This document shows positions 46,122 through 56,310 of a stretch of DNA of 64,000 nt, one piece after another. The DNA comes from Betaproteobacteria bacterium (GTDB lineage Bacteria > Pseudomonadota > Gammaproteobacteria > Burkholderiales > SG8-39), in the NCBI GenBank assembly GCA_016713125.1, contig JADJPT010000015.1, positions 1 through 64,000 on the forward strand, written 5' to 3'. The translations under genes were made by a program, and so were the position numbers. A model generated the notes under the pieces. That model was not told where the DNA came from, made no database searches, and was given only the letters and a program-made list of their open reading frames with translations. Within the stretch, counting starts at the first letter, position 1. Each line of letters starts with the position of its first letter.

Positions 46122-48299
46122 ATGAAGATCGCGCGCATCGCGCTGGACGTTCCGCTGCCCCGCCTGTTCGACTACGCCTGCCCACCTGAACTGGACGTCG
46201 CGACCGGCTCCCGCGTGATCGTCCCGTTCGGCAAGCGCCGCCTGGTCGGCGTCGTGGTCGAGATGAGCGACCAGAGCGAGGTCGACGCCGGACGCATCAA
46301 GCCGGTGGAATGCGTGTTGGCGGACGCACCGCCATTGCCGCCCGACTGGCTGGACCTGATGCGATTCCTGTCCGGGTATTACCAGCGCCCGCTGGGCGAG
46401 ACCGTGATCGCCGCCTTGCCGCCGCGCATACGCTCGCTGAAGCCGCTGCCGCGCGCCGACCGCACCCTATGGCGTGCGACACCCGGGGCAGATCCGCTCA
46501 AGCTGCGCGCCGGGCGCAGACGCCGTTTGCTGGAGACGCTGATTGCGCGCGGCCCGCTGGACGAGGACGCGCTGCTCGACGCGGACGCGGCGGCGCGCAG
46601 CGCGGAGCGGACGGCGCTGCGCGCGCTTGCGGCGGCGGGCGCGATAGAGACCACCCAGGCCGTCTCCGGGACCGGTTTCGAACCGGGCCATGCCCTCACC
46701 GAGACGCAGGGCGTCGCGCTGGCCCGCATCCTGCGCGACGGCACGGGCTTCGGCACCTTCCTGCTGCACGGTGTGACCGGCAGCGGCAAGACCGAGATCT
46801 ATTTCCACCTGGTGGCCGATGCGCTGGCGCGCGGTCGCCAGGCCCTGGTGCTGGTGCCGGAGATCGGCCTGACCCCGCAGCTCGAGGCGCGCTTCCGTGG
46901 CGCCTTTCCCGACACCGTGGTCAGCGTCCTGCACAGCGGGCTCGAGGAAACCGCACGCACCTCCGGTTGGCTGCGTGCCGCGAGCGGCGAAGCCGGCCTG
47001 GTGCTGGGCACGCGACTGGCCGTGCTGGCACCGCTGCCGCGGCTGGGACTGGTGATCGTCGACGAGGAGCACGACAGCTCCTTCAAACAGCAGGAAGGCC
47101 TGCGCTACTCGGGTCGCGACGCCGCGGTGTTCCGCGCCCGTCAGGCCGATGCGCCCGTGGTGCTGGGCACCGCCACACCCTCACTGGAGAGCTACGCCAA
47201 CGCGCTGGCCGGACGCTACGCGCTGGTGGAGTTGCCCGAGCGGGCATCACCGGGCGCGCAACTGCCGGTGGTGCGCGCGCTGGACCTGCGCAACGAACCC
47301 GCCGAACACGGCCTGGCCGCGACCCTGGTGAACGCCATCGAGGCGCGCCTCGCGCGCGGCGAACAGAGCCTGGTATTCATCAACCGGCGCGGCTACGCGC
47401 CCGTGCTCGCCTGCGGGGCCTGCGGCTGGACGGCGGGCTGCACGCGTTGCTCGGCGCGCCTGGTGTTCCACGCCACGGACCGGCGACTGCGCTGCCACCA
47501 CTGCGGCCTGGAGGCGCCGCTGCCGCGCGCCTGCCCGAGCTGCGGCAACGTGGACCTGAGCCCGATGGGTCGCGGCACGCAGCGCGTCGAGGAGGCCCTG
47601 GCGGGGCGCTTTCCCGCCGCGCGCCTGGTGCGCATAGACCGCGACACTGCGCGCCGCAAATCGCTTTCGGACACGCTCGAGGAGATCCGCTCCGGCGGCG
47701 CAGACATCCTGGTCGGCACGCAGCTGATCGCCAAGGGCCACGACTTCCCCAAGCTCACGCTGGTCGGCGTGCTGAACGCCGACAGCGCGCTGGTGTCGAC
47801 CGATTACCGCGCCGGGGAGCGCCTGTTCGCCACGCTGATGCAGGTGGCCGGGCGCGCCGGCCGCCGCGAAACGCGCGGCGAGGTGCTGATCCAGACCCGC
47901 TATCCGGGCCACCCACTGTACGCGGCGCTGGCAAGGCACGATTACGCGGGTTTCGCGAAGACGCAGCTCGCCGAGCGTGAGGCGGCGGGCTTTCCGCCCT
48001 TCCTGTTCGAGGCGGCGCTGCGCGCCGAGAGTCGCGAGCTGGCCGAGGCCATGGCGTTCCTGCGCGCCGCGGCGCAACTGGTGGAAGCGCCCGACGGCGT
48101 GCGCGTCTATGACCCGGTGCCGCACGTGATCGTGCGTCGCGCCAACATGGAGCGCGCACAACTGCTGGTGCAATCGGCGGCTCGCCCGCCGCTGCAGGGC
48201 TTCCTGCGCGCCTGGAGCGAAGCGCTGTTCGAATACGCTCCGCTGCACGCGCGCAATGTGCGCTGGCACCTGGACGTCGATCCGATCGAATTCGACTGA
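46122..48299 (+). CDS. priA: primosomal protein N' (replication restart helicase)
   Basis: 725 residues. The N-terminal DNA-binding part has IARIALDVPLPRLFDYACPP and RVIVPFGKRRLVGVVVEMSD. Helicase motifs are FLLHGVTGSGKTEIYFHLVA (Walker A), ALVLVPEIGLTPQLEARFRG, LVIVDEEHDSSFKQQEGLRY (DEEH), VVLGTATPSLESYANALAGR, and motif V/VI with ILVGTQLIAKGHDFPKLTLV and LMQVAGRAGRRETRGEVLIQ. The zinc region is ACGACGWTAGCTRCSARLVF with RLRCHHCGLEAPLPRACPSC. PriA restarts stalled forks. The long open frame on the opposite strand is a GC-rich shadow. Confidence 0.95.
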   Translation: MKIARIALDVPLPRLFDYACPPELDVATGSRVIVPFGKRRLVGVVVEMSDQSEVDAGRIKPVECVLADAPPLPPDWLDLMRFLSGYYQRPLGETVIAALPPRIRSLKPLPRADRTLWRATPGADPLKLRAGRRRRLLETLIARGPLDEDALLDADAAARSAERTALRALAAAGAIETTQAVSGTGFEPGHALTETQGVALARILRDGTGFGTFLLHGVTGSGKTEIYFHLVADALARGRQALVLVPEIGLTPQLEARFRGAFPDTVVSVLHSGLEETARTSGWLRAASGEAGLVLGTRLAVLAPLPRLGLVIVDEEHDSSFKQQEGLRYSGRDAAVFRARQADAPVVLGTATPSLESYANALAGRYALVELPERASPGAQLPVVRALDLRNEPAEHGLAATLVNAIEARLARGEQSLVFINRRGYAPVLACGACGWTAGCTRCSARLVFHATDRRLRCHHCGLEAPLPRACPSCGNVDLSPMGRGTQRVEEALAGRFPAARLVRIDRDTARRKSLSDTLEEIRSGGADILVGTQLIAKGHDFPKLTLVGVLNADSALVSTDYRAGERLFATLMQVAGRAGRRETRGEVLIQTRYPGHPLYAALARHDYAGFAKTQLAEREAAGFPPFLFEAALRAESRELAEAMAFLRAAAQLVEAPDGVRVYDPVPHVIVRRANMERAQLLVQSAARPPLQGFLRAWSEALFEYAPLHARNVRWHLDVDPIEFD

Positions 48300-48334
48300 G
48301 TCGCGGCGGCGGACGCTGCAACGCAGCGCGCGGG

Positions 48335-48340
48335 TATAAT
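48335..48340 (+). promoter_or_regulatory. TATAAT -10 element before argS
   Basis: A perfect TATAAT lies 10 bases before the argS start at 48351. The -35 position (48312-48317) reads GACGCT, a weak match. The short gap means the leader would be very short. Confidence 0.4.
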
Positions 48341-48350
48341 CGCGCCCCTT

Positions 48351-50147
<1,797 letters not shown>

Positions 50148-50153
50148 CAGACC

Positions 50154-50753
50154 ATGAAACCGGCCCGCTCCGCGAAGCCGAACGCCCCGCGCCACAAGTC
50201 GCGCGGCGGCTTCCTGCTCGGCATGTTCGTCGGCCTGTTCCTCGGCCTGGCGGTGGCATTGGGCATCGCCTTTTACCTGAACAAGACGCCGATTCCTTTC
50301 ATGCAGAAGAAACCGGCGGCCGAAAAGCCCGCCGACGCCGGCAAGGCGCCGGCGATCGCCGGCATGCCCGCGAGCAAGGCCCCGGCCGGCGAGAAGCCGA
50401 AGTTCGATTTCTACAAGATCCTGCCCGGCGGCGAGGAGCCGGTGTCCGACAAGGAGCTCAAGGCCGCAGCCAAGAGTGCCGGTGAGGCCTCCAAGGACGT
50501 GTTCCTGCTGCAGGCCGGTTCGTTCCAGAACCCGGCGGACGCCGACAACCGCAAGGCGCAGCTCGCGATCCTGGGCTTCGAGGCGGCGGTGGAACCGATC
50601 ACCCTGCCGGAAAAGGGCACCTGGTACCGCGTGCGCCTCGGCCCGTATACCCGGATCGACGAGCTGAACAAAGCGCGATCGACCCTGGCGCAGAACGGAA
50701 TCGACGTGAGCCTGGTCAAACTCAAGGACCCAGCGTCCGCCAAGGCCAACTAG
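50154..50753 (+). CDS. SPOR domain-containing membrane protein (FtsN-like)
   Basis: 199 residues. Short cytoplasmic N-terminus with basic residues, one helix (GFLLGMFVGLFLGLAVALGI), a Pro/Ala/Lys-rich linker, then the SPOR fold: VFLLQAGSFQNPADADNRKA, QLAILGFEAAVEPITLPEKG and WYRVRLGPYTRIDELNKARS. SPOR domains bind denuded peptidoglycan glycan at division sites. The gene begins six bases after argS and 17 bases before dsbA, the conserved order in betaproteobacteria. Confidence 0.88.
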   Translation: MKPARSAKPNAPRHKSRGGFLLGMFVGLFLGLAVALGIAFYLNKTPIPFMQKKPAAEKPADAGKAPAIAGMPASKAPAGEKPKFDFYKILPGGEEPVSDKELKAAAKSAGEASKDVFLLQAGSFQNPADADNRKAQLAILGFEAAVEPITLPEKGTWYRVRLGPYTRIDELNKARSTLAQNGIDVSLVKLKDPASAKAN

Positions 50754-50770
50754 ACACCACGGAGTCATCG

Positions 50771-51409
50771 ATGAAGCGCCTCACCGCAACCCTGATCGCC
50801 CTCCTGAGCACCCTTGCCCTGCTGCCGGCCACCGGCCAGGCCCAGCCGGCCGCCGGCCGCGACTACAGCGTCCTCAGCCCGGCACAGGTCACCGAAACCC
50901 CGGGCAAGGTCGAAGTGGTGGAGTTCTTCTGGTACGGCTGCCCGCATTGCTACAGCCTGGAACCGGCGCTGGAAGCCTGGGTCAGGAAGTTGCCGGCCGA
51001 CGCGAAGTTTCGGCGTATCCCGGCCGTGCTTTCGGATGCCTGGGTGCCGCATGCCCAGGCCTTCTACGCCTTCGAAGCGCTGGGCGTGCTCGATCGCGTG
51101 CACAAGCCCTTCTTCGACGCCATCCACCGCGACCGCCTGAACATCAGCCGCGAGGACGCGATGAAGCAATGGCTGGAGAAGAACGGCGTGGATTTCAAGA
51201 AATTCACCGAAGCGGCGCGCTCCTTCGGCGTGCAGGCCAAGGTCAAGCGCGCCGCGCAGCTGTCCTCGGCCTACAAACTCGACGGGGTGCCCATGCTCGC
51301 CGTGCAGGGCAAGTACACCGTCAGCGCCGAACAGGGCGGCTCGCGCGAGCGCATGCTGGCGGTCACCGAAGCCCTGATCGACGTCTCGCGCAAGGACCTC
51401 AAGAAGTAA
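50771..51409 (+). CDS. dsbA: thiol:disulfide interchange protein DsbA
   Basis: 212 residues with a signal peptide (LTATLIALLSTLALLPATGQ). The catalytic site is VEFFWYGCPHCYSLEPALEA (CPHC). The cis-Pro loop is YKLDGVPMLAVQGKYTVS. The helical insert in the middle is present (REDAMKQWLEKNGVDFKKFT). DsbA oxidises cysteine pairs in exported proteins. It is followed by a hairpin and the convergent rhodanese gene; a second DsbA-like gene lies at 52109. Confidence 0.92.
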   Translation: MKRLTATLIALLSTLALLPATGQAQPAAGRDYSVLSPAQVTETPGKVEVVEFFWYGCPHCYSLEPALEAWVRKLPADAKFRRIPAVLSDAWVPHAQAFYAFEALGVLDRVHKPFFDAIHRDRLNISREDAMKQWLEKNGVDFKKFTEAARSFGVQAKVKRAAQLSSAYKLDGVPMLAVQGKYTVSAEQGGSRERMLAVTEALIDVSRKDLKK

Positions 51410-51417
51410 GCCGGCGC

Positions 51418-51439
51418 CGCGGCGCGCGGGGGCGCCGCG
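51418..51439. terminator. GC-rich hairpin between convergent dsbA and rhodanese genes
   Basis: CGCGGCGC (51418-51425) pairs perfectly with GCGCCGCG (51432-51439) around six bases. It lies 8 bases after the dsbA stop and 24 bases from the rhodanese stop, so it could end both transcripts. No U-run follows. Confidence 0.45.
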
Positions 51440-51463
51440 AGGCGTCCCGCGCGAGCGTGCGTC

Positions 51464-52029
51464 TCACTCGCCTTCGGGGCGCCGCCAGGAAACGCGCAGC
51501 GGCGCGAGCGCCAGGCCGGCGGCCTGCCAGGCCTCGATGCCGCCGCGATACCAGTACACCTGTGCGTGACCCAGCCGCACCGCACGCAGCGCGGCGTTGT
51601 AGGACAGCCAGCAGGTCTTGCTCGCACAGAAAAATACCAGCGCCCGGTTGCGGCTGCCGCGACCGGTCAGGTCCAGCACGCGTGCAAGCTGCGCCTGCAC
51701 CGGGTCGTCGAAAGAGCGCCCGCGGCCGGCGCCCGGCAGCCAGATCGCGCCGGGCAGGGAATCGTGCTGCGGCCCTCCCAGCACATCGAACAGCAGCGGC
51801 ACGGCGTCCGGGTCGGCTTGCGCGGCGGCGATCAGGCCGCGCAGCGCCGCGGTGGAAATGCGCGCCGCCCGGGAATCTGCAGCGGCGTGGCCGAGGAGTA
51901 CTCCTCCAGGCGCAGTTCGGCCTGGGCGGTGACCCCGTCGTCGCGCTCCTCGTCCGCGACGCCCTGCGCCGCGGCCGACGCGAACGTGAAAAAAGTCACA
52001 ACAGCGAGCAGGCTGGCAGGCACACGCAT
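51464..52029 (-). CDS. secreted rhodanese-like protein (frameshifted)
   Basis: About 188 residues. Start MRVPASLLAVVTFFTFASAA at 52029 with a signal peptide. The frame shifts near 51875. The rhodanese part has ALRGLIAAAQADPDAVPLLF, SLPGAIWLPGAGRGRSFDDP, ALVFFCASKTCWLSYNAALR and GHAQVYWYRGGIEAWQAAGL. The catalytic Cys loop is CASKTCW, with a second Cys and a Trp as in PQQ-associated CxxCW-type secreted rhodaneses. It probably acts on sulfur species in the periplasm. It converges with dsbA, and its 5' end is next to the second dsbA-like gene. Its exact role is unknown. Confidence 0.75.
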
Positions 52030-52108
52030 GCGCCACAGCGTAAGCAATGCGCCGGCGGCACGCAATCGAATGCGGAAGAATGCGGAATCAGGTTAGACTT
52101 TGCCCCCT

Positions 52109-52744
52109 ATGAACACCCTGCGTTCCTGGCTGCTGCTGGCAGCCGCCCTGCTCTTCAGCGGCCTGGCCCAGGCGCAGCCGGTGGCGGGCCGCGAGTTCAC
52201 CGAGCTCGATCCGCCGCGTCCGGTGAGCACGGGCCCGCGCATCGAGGTGATCGAGTTCTTCTACTACGGCTGCCCCATCTGCTACGAGGCGCAACCTCAC
52301 CTGACGCGCTGGCAGATCAAGTCCGGCAACGATGTGGTGCTGATCCGCGTCCCGGCAGTCTCGCGCGACGGCTGGGAGCCTTTCGCGCGATCTTTCTACG
52401 CGCTGGACGCCATGGGACAGCTCGCCCGCCTGCACTGGCCGGTATACGACAACCACCACTTCGACAGCAAGGATCTGAAGGACGAAAAGACCATGCTCGA
52501 ATGGGTGGGCCGCAACGGCGTGGATGCGGCCAAGTTCAAGGAGGCCTGGCACTCTGCGGCCACCACCGAGAAGGTGCGCGCCGCGCAGAAGATGCTCGAC
52601 ACCTATGCGATACGCGGCGTGCCCTCGCTGGTGGTCGACGGCAAATATGTCACCTCCGCGCGCATGGCGGGCGGCACCAAGCAGATGATCGCGGTGCTCG
52701 AGCAGCTGGTGGACCGCGCGCGCGCCGAGCGCAGCAAGAAGTAG
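52109..52744 (+). CDS. second DsbA-like thiol:disulfide interchange protein
   Basis: 211 residues from the ATG at 52109. Signal peptide RSWLLLAAALLFSGLAQAQ, then VIEFFYYGCPICYEAQPHLT with CPIC in place of CPHC, TRWQIKSGNDVVLIRVPAVS, and the cis-Pro loop YAIRGVPSLVVDGKYVTSAR. It shares length and layout with DsbA at 50771, so the two are paralogues. A CPIC active site should be less oxidising. It is 364 bases downstream of the hairpin that ends dsbA. A periplasmic oxidoreductase with a special substrate is likely. Confidence 0.85.
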   Translation: MNTLRSWLLLAAALLFSGLAQAQPVAGREFTELDPPRPVSTGPRIEVIEFFYYGCPICYEAQPHLTRWQIKSGNDVVLIRVPAVSRDGWEPFARSFYALDAMGQLARLHWPVYDNHHFDSKDLKDEKTMLEWVGRNGVDAAKFKEAWHSAATTEKVRAAQKMLDTYAIRGVPSLVVDGKYVTSARMAGGTKQMIAVLEQLVDRARAERSKK

Positions 52745-52799
52745 GCGGGCGCGTTCGCGCCGGCCTCGCAGCCCTCCTCAAACACGATCCGGACCTGCG

Positions 52800-53561
52800 G
52801 TGCGCGTCTTCATTACCGGCGCCTCCAGCGGCATAGGCGCAGCGCTGGCGCGCCATTACGCCGGGCCGCACAGCGTGGTCGGAATGGCGGCCCGTCGCGC
52901 GGCGGCACTCGACGCACTTGCGAGCAGCCTGCCGGGCGACACCGCCTGCTATGCCCTCGATGTCGCCGACAGCGACGCCCTGGAGCGCGCCGCTCGGGAT
53001 TACATCGCGCGCTTCGGCACCCCCGACCTGGTCATCGCCAATGCCGGCATCTCGGTCGGCACCTCCGGCGCGGACTCGCGGGATACGGCCACGCTGGCGC
53101 GCGTGCTGGCGGTGAACGTCACCGGCATGGCGGCCACGCTGTCGGCCTTTGCCCCGGCCATGCGTGTCGCCGGTCGCGGCACCCTGGTCGGCATCGCCAG
53201 CGTGGCCGGCTGGCGCGGCCTGCCCGGCGCCGGCGCCTATAGCGCCTCCAAGTCCGCGGCGATCACCTGGCTGGAGAGCCTGCGGGTCGAACTGCGCGGC
53301 AGCGGCGTCTCGGTCGTGACCCTCTGCCCCGGCTACATCGATACCCCCATGACGCAAGTGAACACTTACCGCATGCCCTTCCTGATCAGCGCCGACGAAG
53401 CGGCGCGGCGCTTCGCCCGGGCGATCGCGGCGCGCCGCCGCTGCGCGGTGATTCCCTGGCAGATGGCCTGCGTCGCGCCGCTGCTCCGCCTGCTGCCGGG
53501 CTGGCTGTACGACCGGATGGCGGCGCGCGCGCCGCGCAAGCCGCGCGACCTCCCGCTTTGA
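52800..53561 (+). CDS. short-chain dehydrogenase/reductase
   Basis: 253 residues from GTG at 52800. MRVFITGASSGIGAALARHY (NADP site), LVIANAGISVGTSGADSRDT, RGTLVGIASVAGWRGLPGAG and GAYSASKSAAITWLESLRVE (YxxxK), and VVTLCPGYIDTPMTQVNTYR. A classical SDR. The C-terminal part has basic residues and a likely amphipathic helix (CVAPLLRLLPGWLYDRMAAR), as in membrane-associated SDRs. The substrate is unknown. It begins 55 bases after the second dsbA-like gene. Confidence 0.85.
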   Translation: MRVFITGASSGIGAALARHYAGPHSVVGMAARRAAALDALASSLPGDTACYALDVADSDALERAARDYIARFGTPDLVIANAGISVGTSGADSRDTATLARVLAVNVTGMAATLSAFAPAMRVAGRGTLVGIASVAGWRGLPGAGAYSASKSAAITWLESLRVELRGSGVSVVTLCPGYIDTPMTQVNTYRMPFLISADEAARRFARAIAARRRCAVIPWQMACVAPLLRLLPGWLYDRMAARAPRKPRDLPL

Positions 53562-53585
53562 ACCGCGCCGCGCCGCGCTGAACGC

Positions 53586-54395
53586 ATGACCCGGCCGGAT
53601 CCGTCGCTGCGCGACGCGTTGGGCGTGCAACATCCGCCAGCGCAGGACGAAGTCCGCATCGTTTCCCTGGTGCCGTCGATCACCGAACTGATCTGCGACC
53701 TGTGGCTCGCCGATCGGCTGGTCGGACGCACCGGCTTCTGCGTGCATCCCCGACAGGTGCTGCGCGACATCCCCAAACTCGGCGGCACCAAGAGCGTGGA
53801 CCTCGCGGCGCTGCGTGCGCTGCGGCCCACGCACGTGATCCTCAACATCGACGAGAACGAGAAGCCGCTGGCGCAAACCCTGGCCGGATGCGTGCCGCAC
53901 CTGATCGTCACGCATCCGCTTGCACCGCTGGACAACCTCGCGCTGTATCGACTGATCGGCGGAATCTTCGGCGCGCGCGCGGCGGCCGAAGCCCTGTGCG
54001 CGCGCTACCTCGCCGCGCACGCGGCGCTGCGGCGCGCCGACCATGCGCCGCGCCGCGTGCTCTACCTGATCTGGAAGGATCCCTGGATGACCGTGTCGCG
54101 CGACACCTACCTGTCGCGCACGCTGGCGCTGGCCGGGCTGCACACCCTGCCGCAGGAAGCGGACGCACGCTACCCGCGCATCACCCTGCAGGAGCCCTGG
54201 ATGGCGGAGGTCGACGCCGTGCTGCTGTCCAGCGAGCCGTATCGATTTCGCGACCGGCACCTGGCCGAACTCGCAGGCCTGCCGGCGCTGAGCGGCAAGC
54301 CGCTGCGCCTGATCGACGGCGAGATGACCTCCTGGTACGGCAGCCGCGCGATCGAGGGCCTGCGCTACCTGGACACCTTCGCCGGCACACTCTGA
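53586..54395 (+). CDS. helical-backbone metal receptor, BtuF-like binding protein without signal peptide
   Basis: 269 residues. It reads VRIVSLVPSITELICDLWLA, DRLVGRTGFCVHPRQVLRDI, KLGGTKSVDLAALRALRPTH, and VILNIDENEKPLAQTLAGC, then HPLAPLDNLALYRLIGGIFG and RVLYLIWKDPWMTVSRDTYL. This is the BtuF/FhuD class of substrate-binding domain. There is no signal peptide, so it probably works inside the cell or is exported another way. A true BtuF lies at 40126. It may be a stand-alone cobalamin or metal-chelate sensor. It is followed by a 21-base gap to phaC on the opposite strand. Confidence 0.75.
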   Translation: MTRPDPSLRDALGVQHPPAQDEVRIVSLVPSITELICDLWLADRLVGRTGFCVHPRQVLRDIPKLGGTKSVDLAALRALRPTHVILNIDENEKPLAQTLAGCVPHLIVTHPLAPLDNLALYRLIGGIFGARAAAEALCARYLAAHAALRRADHAPRRVLYLIWKDPWMTVSRDTYLSRTLALAGLHTLPQEADARYPRITLQEPWMAEVDAVLLSSEPYRFRDRHLAELAGLPALSGKPLRLIDGEMTSWYGSRAIEGLRYLDTFAGTL

Positions 54396-54416
54396 AGGCC
54401 GGCCGCCGGGTGCAGA

Positions 54417-56231
54417 CTAGGCCGTGCCCTTCGGTTGCGCCGCGCCAACGCGCAGCATCGCGTAGGAACCCGGCGCATCCTCGATCACCTCCAGGCCCTG
54501 GCCGGGCGTGCGCGCAGGCACCTTTTCGGCACCGCCGTCCTGCATTCCGGCTTCCATCCAGGCCTGCCAGTCGGGCCACCAGGAGCCGGGGTTCTGCGTC
54601 GCGGTCTCGAACCAGGCTTCGGCGGTCTCCGGCAGGTCCGCGTTGGTCCAGTAGCAATACTTGTTCGCCGCCGGGGGATTGACGATGCCGGCGATATGGC
54701 CCGAACCGCCGAGCACGAAGCGCACCTTGCCGCCCAGATAGCGTGCGCCGCGATAGGTGGTCTTCCAGGGTGCGATGTGGTCCTCGGCCGTGGAGATGAA
54801 ATAGGCCGGCACCTTTACCTTGCCCAGGTCGATGGGCACGCCGTCCAGGCTGATGCCCCCGGGCACGCCGAGCAGGTTCTTCATGTACATGTTGCGCAGG
54901 TAGAAGCTGTGCATCCTGGCCGGCATGCGCGTGGAATCCGAATTCCAGTACAGCAGATCGAAGGGGAAGGGATCCTTGCCGAGCAGGTAGTTGTTGACCA
55001 CGAAAGACCAGATCAGGTCGTTGGCGCGCAACATGTTGAAAGTGGCGGCCATCTCGGCGCCCTCGAGCACGCCGCCGTGCGACTTCATGCGCCGCTCCAG
55101 ACTCTGCACCTGTGCCTCGTCGATGAACACGCCCAGCTCGCCGGGCTGCGAAAAGTCGAGCAGCGAGACGAAGAAGGTCGCGCTGCCGACGCGCTCCTCG
55201 CCCCTGGCCGCCAGCCAGGCCAGCGCGCAGCCGAGCAGGGTGCCGCCCAGGCAGTAACCGATGAAGTTGACCTTCTTCTCCCCGGTGGCGCGCTCGATCG
55301 CCTCCAGCGCGGCCAGCGGGCCGAGCTTCATGTAGTCCTCGAAGCCCTTCTGTGCGAGTTTGGGGTCCGGGTTCACCCACGAGATCACGTACACCGTGTG
55401 GCCCTGGCCCACCGCCCACCGGATGAAGGAATTGCTCTCGCGCAGGTCGAGGATGTAGTACTTGTTGATCCACGGCGGGATGATCACCAGCGGCCGGCGG
55501 AACACCTGCGGCGTGGACGGCGCGTACTGGATCAGTTGCATCAACTCGGTCTGGAACACCACCTTGCCCGGGGTGGTTGCGACGTTGCCGCCCAGCTTGA
55601 ACGCCTTCTCGTCGGTCATGCTGATGCGCAACTCGCCGCCGCCCTTCTCGATGTCGGCAAGCAGGTTGTTCAGGCCCTTGATCAGGTTCTGGCCGCCCGA
55701 GGACAGGGTCTCGCGCAATACCTGCGGATTGGTGGCGGCGAAATTGCTCGGCGACAGCGCATCCAGGTACTGGCGCGTGAAGAAGGCCACCTTCTTCTTC
55801 GATTCCTCGGATATTTCGTCCACGCCCGACACCGTCTCCTGCACGTGGCGCGAGGCGATCAGGTAGGACTGCTTGATGTAATCGAACAGAAAATTGTTCT
55901 GCCAGTCGGCGTCGCGAAAGCGGTTGTCGCCCCTGGCCGGCGCCGCCACCGCGGGCGCCTGGACGCCCATCATGCGCATCCAGCTCGACTGCCACAGCTG
56001 CAGGTAATCGAAGCTCATGTTCAGGGACATGGCGGTCAGCGCATAGGGGTCGGCCAGCATGCGCGCGTACAGGTCCATGAAGGCCTTGGCGATTCCCAGC
56101 TCGTAGTTCAGCGCGCTCGACGAGACGTGCTTGCCGGCGTAATCGGCGAGCAGGCGGCTGGCGCGCTGGGCAACCTCGGCGTAGACGCGCGCGAGATCGG
56201 CCGAATCGCCTGGGGGCTGTGCGTCTTGCAT
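54417..56231 (-). CDS. phaC: class I poly(3-hydroxyalkanoate) synthase
   Basis: 604 residues. It has the class I N-terminal domain (LNMSFDYLQLWQSSWMRMMG; NNFLFDYIKQSYLIASRHVQ), then PLVIIPPWINKYYILDLRES and HTVYVISWVNPDPKLAQKGF, the lipase-like box VNFIGYCLGGTLLGCALAWL with the catalytic Cys, and the Asp and His loops (AYFISTAEDHIAPWKTTYRG; RFVLGGSGHIAGIVNPPAAN). PhaC polymerises 3-hydroxyacyl-CoA into storage granules. The neighbouring thiolase at 61096 could supply acetoacetyl-CoA. No phaB or phasin gene was found. Confidence 0.95.
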   Translation of the reverse strand: MQDAQPPGDSADLARVYAEVAQRASRLLADYAGKHVSSSALNYELGIAKAFMDLYARMLADPYALTAMSLNMSFDYLQLWQSSWMRMMGVQAPAVAAPARGDNRFRDADWQNNFLFDYIKQSYLIASRHVQETVSGVDEISEESKKKVAFFTRQYLDALSPSNFAATNPQVLRETLSSGGQNLIKGLNNLLADIEKGGGELRISMTDEKAFKLGGNVATTPGKVVFQTELMQLIQYAPSTPQVFRRPLVIIPPWINKYYILDLRESNSFIRWAVGQGHTVYVISWVNPDPKLAQKGFEDYMKLGPLAALEAIERATGEKKVNFIGYCLGGTLLGCALAWLAARGEERVGSATFFVSLLDFSQPGELGVFIDEAQVQSLERRMKSHGGVLEGAEMAATFNMLRANDLIWSFVVNNYLLGKDPFPFDLLYWNSDSTRMPARMHSFYLRNMYMKNLLGVPGGISLDGVPIDLGKVKVPAYFISTAEDHIAPWKTTYRGARYLGGKVRFVLGGSGHIAGIVNPPAANKYCYWTNADLPETAEAWFETATQNPGSWWPDWQAWMEAGMQDGGAEKVPARTPGQGLEVIEDAPGSYAMLRVGAAQPKGTA

Positions 56232-56310
56232 CGATCCTCCTCGGGGGCTGCGCGCGAGCTCCGCTCGGGGTCTGCCCGGAATCTGCCAGGCCTCTACTTC
56301 GCTCCGAGGT

